From NCBI GenBank assembly GCA_019454045.1, contig SKCR01034786.1, positions 62,001-126,000 of the forward strand: 64,000 bases of DNA, given 5' to 3'. The notes under the pieces are model-generated. The model saw only the letters and a list, made by a program, of their open reading frames with translations. It was not told where the DNA came from and did not search any database. A program made the position numbers and the translations under genes. This stretch comes from Zanthoxylum bungeanum. Its lineage: Eukaryota; Streptophyta; Magnoliopsida; Sapindales; Rutaceae. Shown in pieces: positions 56,706-64,000 of this stretch (position 1 is its first letter; every line of letters starts with the position of its first letter).

Positions 56706-57576
56706 TCTTGAGCATGAAACTTAAACTTACGGTTAATATTGGGCAAAATTGATTTGAGCATGTTTGAGTGAAATTGGATGTTTGAGTATGCTTAAATTGT
56801 GATAACATGGTGTTATGTATTGTCAATTTGATGAATTTTGAATTGGATAAATTTTCCCCAAATCTATTGGCTTGGCCGAATAGGATTATTGCCCTAAGTC
56901 ATGGTAATTTTTGTTTCTTTGATCATTGGATGACTTGAAATTATTGGGTAATGTTGATTTAAGATTCAATTGGATTGGATTTATAATTGGACATTAAACC
57001 CTAAAAATCGTGACATGTAGTATGTATAAATTATGTGATTTTTTGATTAAAATGTGTTGGAAAAGTTTTGATAATAATGAGCATAATTAATTAGGCTAAT
57101 TGATGTTTTGGAAATGATAATTTGGGTAATTAATTATGGCTTACACTTTGGTTAATTAAGTTATAAAATTTGGAATTTGATAATTTAATTAATTGGGCCT
57201 ATTTTGGAAATTGGGCTTGAAAAAGTTGTAATTGGGCTAAATGGGCTTGGTTGTACCAAGATAGGTTTAGGCTAAATTAGTTGGATCCAATTGGGCCCAA
57301 AACCATTTCCATAAAGTTCAATTATGACTAATGGACCATAATATTATAATTGGGCCTAATGGACCTAAATTATTTTCTTGGCTTATAAGGGTGATTCCTT
57401 AAATGGACTTTGGTATTTGGGTTTGACCCATATTGACCAAAAGTCCATGCCTTAAGAAATTAATTAAAAGCCCATTGGACTTTAATTAAAATAACATTAG
57501 GTGTTAATCGGCCTTTGAGACCCGTAACGATTAGATTAAGAATCTAAGTCGTAAAGGTTCGTTTAGATTAAAAACA
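56706..57576 (+). other. Cop-I leader
   Basis: AT-rich, no gene; GGGCCTAATGGACC/AAGCCC phrases as in other copia leaders. It joins Tat-J at about 57,577 (AAAAACATGG). Confidence 0.72.
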
Positions 57577-57912
57577 TGGAGTCGCCACCCGGTGTGAACC
57601 GGGAAAATGATTTAAGGCCACACTCACCCCTTGCAAGGGAAGCTCTCAAACCGTTGGGTTCGGAATGGTCCATTACTTATACCACTTGTAATGAAATGAT
57701 TTGTACAGTAGCTTAACTGAATCTACGCAACATATATGCTCAAAAGTATTCTATTCCTAAGTTCATATGCATAAAAATAAAGCTCAAATCTAAGTTTACA
57801 TATAACCTATATCTAAGTTTGCATGCATAAAAGTAAATCGGAATAACGGCAATCATATAATTTCATAAACACATTATACTTATGAATACCGAAATGCAAG
57901 TAAATGATAATT
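57577..57912 (-). mobile_element. Tat-J 3' LTR remnant
   Basis: Only the inner 3' portion of the LTR remains: the U5-like block (AACCCAACGGTTTGAG on the element strand) and ATGCAAACTTAG-type sequence upstream. The first 1.5 kb or more, including the TG start, TATA box and cassette, is missing, as are the last 115 or so bases. Two deletions are needed. Confidence 0.8.
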
Positions 57913-58586
57913 TTACTTACATGGCTCACCAGCTGCTACCTGACTTGTCTGCTTCTTTAAGCTGAGTTGATGATGCAGTGGACCTCGATCCTGGGACGTA
58001 TCCCAATAACTGCAACCGACAACGGGGGCCTCGATCCTGGGATGCATCCCAATATCGCTGACAATATGGGTCACGACCCTGGGACGCATCCTGAAACTAA
58101 TGATGTAGGGGGCCAATAACCCTGGGATGTATCCCGATAAATCCTAGGATGCATTCCGATAACATTGACAATATGGGTGACGACCCTGGGGACGCATCCC
58201 CAAAACTACTGATGATGATGTGGGCCTCAACCTTGGGACGCATCCCCAAAACTACTGATGATGTGGGTCACGACCCTGGGACTCATCTCCCCAACTGATA
58301 CTGGTGATAATATGAGCCTCAACCCTGAATCTGATATTAATGCAGATGTGGGCCTCGCCCCTGGGACTCATACCCAAAACTGATACTATGTTGTCGCTGC
58401 TTCTGATTGGCTTGCATTTGCCGCCTTCTCCGCTCCTTCTTTGAAACCTGTGATTAAAAAACAGAACATAACCCGAAAAAAAATGCAATATACGTTACGT
58501 ATATGCATGCATGAATGAATTTTTTTCTATCCCGTCGGGTTAGGTCTTCCACCAACTCTCTTGGTGACTACTCGGTCTTTTCTCCC
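57913..58586 (-). other. Tat-J 3' UTR with tandem array
   Basis: On the element strand: CATGCATGCA-type block (58504-58513), then units of about 40-65 bp with GGGATGCGTCCCAGG and GAGGCCCACAT between about 57,980 and 58,390, as in Tat-D 35,461-35,790. No gene. Confidence 0.82.
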
Positions 58587-59698
58587 TCAGGAAAAGTACT
58601 GCTTCAATCTATCCAAATTAATCGGCTCGGTGAACTCATTCCCTTCCAACTCTGACAGTCTCACTGCTCCATTTCCCATTACCTTCTGCACTATATAGGG
58701 TCCTTCCCAATTGGGTCTGAACTTTCCTCTTTCGTCTATCGTTGACGGCCTTGACTACTTAAGTACCAAGTCACCATTTCTGATCTTAGTGTAGCATACC
58801 TTCTTGTTGAATGCTCGAGCTAACCTTTTCTGGTAAATCTGCATGTGATGCAAGGACTTCATTCTCTTCTCATTGAGTAATGCTAACTGCTTAAATATCT
58901 GCGAGGCCTATTCTAATTCTGGTAACTCTGTCTCTTCTAATACCCTTATGGACTGTATCTCAACTTCCACTGGCAATACGGCTTCCATTCCACAGACCAA
59001 AGAGTAAAGTGTGGCTCATGTTGCTGTTCTCACTGATGTTCTGTACCCCCACAAGGCGTACAATAGTTTGTCAGCCTAATCCCTACAGTTCTTTGTCATC
59101 TTGGCCAATATCATTTTTATTGTCTTGTTAGCTACCTCGACTGCCTCATTTGCCAGCGGCCTGTAAGGTGATGACTTGTGATGTCCAATCCAATATCTCT
59201 GTAGCATCGCATTCGTTTCTCCTTGAAATTGAACTTCGTTGTCTGTCACCACATGATGCAGCATCTCGTACCGACAAATGAGATTCTGAGCTATGAACTT
59301 TGCCATCTGATTTGCTGTAACATTACTGAATGATTTGGCTTCCACCCATTTTGATAAGTAATTTACTGCCACTACTATAAAGCGATGTTCATTCGATGCA
59401 TTCGGTCGAATCTCTATAATCATATCAATTCCCATACTGAGAAAGGCCACGGCTCTAACAACCCATGCAACTCTGTGTGCGGCAAATGATTCAAGTTACC
59501 GTGCACTTGACAATCATGACAGTGTTTTACCAGTTTTGTGCAGTCTGTCTCCATGGTCAACCAGTAGAAGCCTTGTCTTACAATTTTACGGGACAAGTTC
59601 AACCCATTCATATACGGTCCACATACCCCGGTATGTATTTCTTCCATTATCTTCTGAGCCTCTTCTTTTCCCAAACATTTTAGCTGGATGCCATTTGC
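58587..59698 (-). pseudogene. Tat-J integrase (broken)
   Basis: Zinc finger 59674-59420: EIHTGVCGPYMNG has Tyr where Tat-D has the second His; VKHCHDCQVHGN keeps both Cys. Core 59450-59076: aspartate in MGIDMIIEI, aspartate in VVTDNEVQF, glutamate in EAVEVANK, all present. The two pieces overlap in different frames near 59,430 (frameshift). After NCRD stops follow, with C-terminal SDLEGNEFTEP near 58,625 and the final TGA at 58587-58589. Confidence 0.86.
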
Positions 59699-60394
59699 TT
59701 ACCTCTTGTACAGTTCCCCTTTCAAAATCATATACTGGGAAGCTAACTTCTGAATGGCTAACCTGTCTTTTCTGCATGCCCCCTCCGAGAGTTCCCCGTG
59801 TTCCAGATACCTCTGATTGTCATGATACCAAGGTTTACCATCGTCGATCTCCACTTCCAGAACTCTTTCTATCTCATAAACGGGTATGTTTGCTATTGTC
59901 AGTACCAACGGTCTCATCACTAACTTCTCTAGATTTTCCCAAGTTGCTGCAAGTGTAGCTAATGCGTCTGCCATTTGATTCTCTTCTCGCGGCAAGTGCT
60001 GAAACTTACAATTGGGGATAGCTTGTGCAAACTTTCTGAGGTGAAAAAGGTAAGGTTTCAACCGTTCTTCCTTCAATTCCCATTCTCTCTGCATCTGTCG
60101 GATTACCAACATCGAATCTCCGTAGACCTCCACTCTCTCAGCCTTCAAGGCTATCAGTGCAGTCAACCCAAAAGCACATGCTTCATACTCAGCCATGTTA
60201 TTAGTCACTCTGAATGTCAACCTCTTGGCCAAAGGCAAGGTTTCTCCTTCGGGGTTCACTATCACGATCTCGATCCCAACCCCTTTGTAATTTACTGCTC
60301 CGTTGAAATACATCTTCCATCCTTGAACTATTATTGCTTGGATCTCTTCATCGAGGAATTCAAACTTATATTGATCCCCTTCAATAGGTTGCAA
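59699..60394 (-). pseudogene. Tat-J second (archaeal-type) RNase H, open but Asp-to-Asn
   Basis: 231 codons open. MYFNGAVNYKG near residue 28-38 has Asn where Tat-D has the first catalytic Asp; the Glu in NNMAEYEACAFG, Asp in VYGDSMLVI and Asp in QMADALATLAA are kept. It runs on through KPWYHDNQRYLEHGEL to LYKR, the linker to integrase. The long plus-strand open frame at 59975-60475 is its mirror. Apart from one residue this is the best preserved copy of the domain in the window. Confidence 0.87.
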
Positions 60395-61561
60395 TGCCAG
60401 GAACTCTACTACTGCTCATCCTTTGATTACCTTGGAAGTGAGGTACTCAATGTCAAACTCTGTCAGCAACACTAACCATCTGCCTAACTTCCTTACTAGC
60501 GAAGGCATTGAATGGAGATATTTCAAGTGATTTTCTTTTGCCACTACCTGGATTTATAACACTGGAAGTAATGCCGTAGACATATCTTCTCTACTTCTTG
60601 ATAGCGAGCCTCATACGAGAGCATCTTTTTACTAAGATAGTAGACTGCATGCTCTACCCCTGTCTCATCTGCCTGTACCATCATCGCCCCCAGTGCTTCT
60701 GATTCTATGGCCAAATACAATATCAAGAGTCTGCCCGGTCTCGGAGGTTTCAATACATGAGGATTTACCAGTATTCTCTGATCTTTGTCGAAGGCTGCTT
60801 GACATTGCTCATTCCATTCCACTGGCTGATCTTTTCTCAACAGTTTGAAGATAGGCTCACATACTAACGTCAACTTGGCGATGAACCGACTGATATATTG
60901 AATATTCCCGAGGAATGCTCTGACTTCCTTCTCAGCCTTTGGTGCTGGCATCTCTGTGATTGCTTTGATCTTCTCAGAGTCGACCTCTGTTCCTCTCATT
61001 CCTACTATATGTCTCAGTAATTTTCCTGATGTTACCCCCAACACACATTTCTTGGGATTCAGCCGTAAGTTGTACTTGTCAAACCTCTGAAGGAATTCTC
61101 CAGTGCTTCTATATGCACAATTCTTGTCTCTGATTTCACCATCATATCATTCACATATACTTCAATCTCTTTGTGCATCAAGTCATGGAATAGTGTGGTG
61201 GCCATCCATTGATAAGTAGCTCTTGCATTCTTGAGCCCAAATGACATTAACTTGTAACAGTAAGTGCCCCACTCGGTGACAAAGGCGATCTTGTGCTTGT
61301 CTTCTTCAGCCATGAGAACCTGATTGTATCCTGAAAACCCGTTCGTAAATGAATACTTGGCAGATAAAGCCGTAATATCAACTAGCACATCTATATGAGG
61401 TAGAGGAAAGTCATCTTTCGGGCAAGCCTTGTTTAGATCTTTGTAGTCCACACACATTCTGACCTTCTCGTCCTTCTTCGGCACCGGCACAATATTTGCC
61501 AACCACTCAGGATACTTCACTACTTCCAGGAACCCCGCATCTATCTATTTCTTAAATTCCT
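60395..61561 (-). pseudogene. Tat-J reverse transcriptase and first RNase H
   Basis: RT 61520-61059: KVRMCVDYKDLNKACPKDD, motif A SFTNGFSGYNQV with Asn for Asp, LMSFGLKNARATYQ, and YVNDMMVKS with Asn for the first Asp of YVDD. Both changes are at catalytic positions. A frameshift near 61,085 leads to 61044-60544: LGVTSGKLL, EVRAFLGNIQYISRFI, then RNase H YLAIESEALGAMMVQ and YYLSKKMLSYEARY. Compared with Tat-D it lacks eight residues after EKICL (an in-frame deletion). Upstream of 61,520 a TAG at about 61,545 and further breaks precede the linker. Confidence 0.86.
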
Positions 61562-62352
61562 CTCTGACTTCTCGGCCCGCTCAGGTCTCATTCATAAGAG
61601 TTTCTGTTTCACTGGCCTCATGTTCGGATAAGTTGGTATTGTATGCTAGGTGATGCTTCTATCTACTCCAGGCATGTCCTAATAGGACCAAGAAAATACT
61701 TTGGCATATCTGACCAATACTTCTTCTAATTTCTCCCGCTCTTCAGCGATAACCTCACTTGCAATCAGAATTTCCTTAGGACTCTCAGGTGTGCCAAAGT
61801 TAAATGCATTTGTTTTGGTGGAGCTGATATCAAATATACTCAAGTCATGCAAATTAAAAGGAAGAGACTCATGCAAGTAAGCAAAATGATTTTCTTTATT
61901 ACTAGCAAATGCGGGAGTACACTCAAATAAATCAGGAAGATAAATGTCTTCATCTACAGACACTTCATCCTCCGCAACCAGGTTTTTCTCAGCCTCTTTA
62001 TTCTCCTCGAGAGTCAGGCTCTTCAACTTCATCAGTTCTTCTTCCCATTTCTCTTATTCCTTCTTCGTAACTTCTCCATCAGCGGCTTCTCACTCAGCAT
62101 ACCTTGGAAGATCTCAAATCCGGGTACCACAATCCCATTAACTTCCACTGGTTCGGGCTCTCCATGGTACCCCGAGTCCTTTACAAAGCAATCCATCAAC
62201 TTTAGCCCTTTCTTTTTAACTTTCGGCTTTTCCACGTCAGACTTGTATCCCAAACCCCTCCAAGTAGTATGTCCTTTAAAGATTGGCAATTTTGAACCTT
62301 CACCTAGCTCGAACTTCATTTTCTCCATGATTCTAGCCACCTTAGGATCCAC
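61562..62352 (-). pseudogene. Tat-J pre-RT linker
   Basis: Two stretches: 62352-62032 (KFELGEGSKLPIFKGHT, KKKGLKLMDCFVKD, NGIVVPGFEIFQGML) and 62032-61679 (SLTLEENKEAEKN, DEDIYLPDLFECTPAF, LVRYAKVFSWSY). Colinear with Tat-D 29,340-30,010. No catalytic motif. Confidence 0.78.
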
Positions 62353-63052
62353 TCATTCCTCAAAAGTTGCTGACACTTGGAACTTCGTGAAAGGTTGTAT
62401 TTCCAAAGCGGCCATAGCATTGTCCACCTCAGCTCGAATAGCGATAATCTCTCCTCCGTGTAGGAACTTAATAACCTGATGCAGAGTGGAGGGCAAGCCC
62501 CTAAGCTTATGAAACCACAGCCTTCCCAATAACAAAGCAAAAATGGCCGGGATGTCCAGCCACAGTAAACTCAACTTCATCTTCAATTGGGCCCACTTTG
62601 ACCATTTCATCGCTTACTATCATCATAAGCCTTGATAGTCATACTGGAGGGATCCAAATCTGGTGCCTTCATACCCAGCCTTGCCAGAATCTTCAATGGG
62701 TATAAATTGATGGACGAGCCATCATCCATCACACAATATGTCCTCTTGCCCCTCACTTCATCTCTGATGAATAGTAGTTTGTTGTGATTTCTTCCCTCTG
62801 TTGGGAGCTCTTCCTCAGAAAAGTGATTGCCTGTAAGCTTCTTTTTGCACTGATCCGACAAACATTGCAAGGTTGGCATCCTCAGGCACTACTATCTTGC
62901 TCAAGGCCTCAACCATGGCCGCCTGTGCTCTTGAGATGCACACAACAACTCTCCGATGCTCACTTATGCTCGGTTTTCTTCAACTGCCGCAGCACTACAT
63001 CTCCCTCAGTATTCTCCGTATTCTCAGCCACTTCTCTGCCCTCTGTTAACAC
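62353..63052 (-). pseudogene. Tat-J protease region (broken)
   Basis: 62879-62607 carries EEELPTEGRNHNKLLFIRDE, EVRGKRTYCVMDDGSSINLY and MTIKAYDDSKR; active site Asp-Asp-Gly-Ser. 62610-62353 continues as WLDIPAIFALLLGRLWFHK and IQPFTKFQVSATFEE. Frames change at 62,880-63,050 and near 62,607. Confidence 0.8.
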
Positions 63053-64000
63053 TTATTTACCCTTCTCAGCCGTATCACTGTAGAAATGCTTGCTGCATGT
63101 CATACCTCTCACCTCTTCTTCATCACTACTGGAGAAGTCTTCCCAGAAATTATTCCCCTGTTTTGTTTCGTCTTCGCTGTTGCTATCCCAAATCCCCAGG
63201 CAAAAGGCTTGTTGGTTAAAGGATTTGAGGACAAGGCTTTCGGGTAGGCCGGAGCTTATCATATAGGTAGGTGGTGGGATAGAGTGGTAATTTGCTAAGG
63301 GGTTTTGGTGTGTGTTGGGATGTTTTGTTTCAGGGTCGGGTATCTTTTTGGAGTCTATAAGGTCTTGGATTTCATGACGGAGGCGGGCACAGCTGTCGGT
63401 GTCATGGCCTTTCTGTTGGTGGAATTGGTAGTATTGGTTTAGGTTAAGATGTGGTGGTGGAGGGTGTGGAAGTGGTTTGGTTTCTAAGGGTTTCAGCAGT
63501 CTCTACCTCTTCAATTTCTCCAGCACCTTAGACAAGGGTCTACCCAAGTTGGAGAATCGCCGGTTTCGGATGGCATCAATCGTAGTATAAACGGGCTTGG
63601 TACTTGAAGTTCCTCCAATGGGCCTCATGTTCAGGCTATAAAACTTTCTATTCTCTGCCTCTTCTTCCTCAATATCCATAATAGTTTCCCTCAGCTGTCG
63701 AAAGTCATTAATCATGGAGGTCATTCTCCTTAGTTTGCCATAAATGGAGGGCTTGGTGCCCTTGATTATCATCTTGATTGGGTCCTTCTCTGAGGGCCGA
63801 GTCTGTATCTTTAGGAGATGGCTCCTCCAGCGGTCTATATACTCCTTGAAGCTCTCCTCCGGCTTCTGTTTAGTGTTCTCCAAATTGCGGAATGAAAAAT
63901 CAATCTCCAAGTCTGTAACATACTGTTTCAGAAATGCATCTGCCAAGTCCCTCCAATCTTCATTGACCTTCCTCTCAAGGCTATGATACCACTGTTGGAT
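63053..64000 (-). pseudogene. Tat-J gag, C-terminal part (cut by window edge)
   Basis: 63946-63503 is open upstream to the edge: WYHSLERKVNEDWRDLADA, KPEESFKEYIDRWRSHLLKI, KMIIKGTKPSIYGKLRRM, IRNRRFSNLGRPLSK. A TAG stops it near 63,503. The nucleocapsid-like segment near 63,410 reads QYYQFHQQKGHDTDSC; Tat-D has Cys where the second Tyr is. 63262-63053 gives ISSGLPESLVLKSFNQQAF and FWEDFSSSDEEEVRG. Confidence 0.84.

Larger units (their letters stand above)
54280..57576 (+). mobile_element. Cop-I: copia 5' LTR and leader
   Basis: Plus-oriented copia that entered the Tat-H array. It has one LTR, PBS and about 870 bp of leader homologous to the Cop-C leader (for example the GGGCCT/TTTGAGACCC region). 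The leader stops at the Tat-J junction; coding DNA and the 3' LTR may lie beyond Tat-J outside the window. Confidence 0.78.
57577..64000 (-). mobile_element. Tat-J: Tat-type gypsy element, 3' two-thirds
   Basis: Minus-strand Tat with gag, protease, RT, two RNases H, integrase, 3' UTR array and a 336-bp remnant of its 3' LTR. The 5' LTR is outside the window. It is the best preserved Tat pol here after Tat-D, and shares the Tat-D 3'-UTR motif. Confidence 0.88.

Noticed and set aside
59975..60475. 166-codon plus-strand open frame
   Set aside because: It is the mirror of the second RNase H of Tat-J, which has the recognisable protein motifs.

Overview
The window is plant nuclear DNA made entirely of nested LTR retrotransposons. 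I found no host gene, rRNA, tRNA, CRISPR array or DNA transposon. The evidence for a flowering plant, probably a eudicot, is the combination of two element types. One is Ty3/gypsy elements of the Tat (Tat/Ogre/Retand) kind: long LTRs, a PBS reading TGGCGACTCCACTGGGGA, a second (archaeal-type) RNase H after the RT-RNase H, and tandem arrays in the 3' UTR and LTRs. The other is Ty1/copia elements with initiator-Met-type PBSs and about 2-kb LTRs. The species cannot be told from this sequence. Working names: Tat-A, D, F, H, J are gypsy; Cop-B, C, G, I are copia; LTR-1 and LTR-E are solo copia LTRs.

Layout: 1-6,951 Tat-A (+), the integrase end, 3' UTR and 3' LTR, with solo LTR-1 (167-2,104) inside integrase. 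6,952-9,665 is decayed Cop-B coding DNA (-). 9,666-19,767 is Cop-C (-), complete, with near-identical LTRs and TSD CTAGG. 19,768-21,516 is the Cop-B leader. 21,517-22,574 is the first half of the Cop-B LTR. 22,575-39,352 is Tat-D (+), full length, TSD CGAGT, with solo LTR-E (32,369-34,472) inside integrase. 39,353-40,403 is the second half of the Cop-B LTR. 40,404-42,539 is the 3' UTR and LTR of Tat-F (+). 42,540-47,675 is the old decayed Cop-G (+). 47,676-about 54,279 is Tat-H (+), with a 5' LTR and gag remnants but no pol. About 54,280-57,576 is the Cop-I LTR and leader (+). 57,577-64,000 is Tat-J (-), running off the right edge.

The junctions fit one nest: Cop-G{Tat-F{Cop-B{Tat-A{LTR-1}, Cop-C, Tat-D{LTR-E}}}, Tat-H{Cop-I{Tat-J}}}. 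That gives up to five levels. Four insertions have 5-bp target duplications readable on both sides (LTR-1, Cop-C, Tat-D, LTR-E). The outermost levels are inferred because their far ends lie outside the window or have decayed.

No element is fully coding-competent as written. Cop-C is nearest: two one-base frameshifts and one TGA. Tat-D has many stops and a lost RT motif-A aspartate. Tat-J has Asn in place of Asp in two RT motifs and in the second RNase H.

The most interesting material is non-coding: a 96-nt cassette of constant length found eight times in Tat LTRs and once beside Cop-G; LTR and 3'-UTR tandem arrays, several with hairpin-forming units; a conserved stem before the PPT and another in the 5' leader; a PBS-like 11-mer inside U5; a conserved 88-nt core shared by Tat-A and Tat-H; and two copia LTRs inserted 29 bp apart at homologous integrase positions in two different Tat copies.
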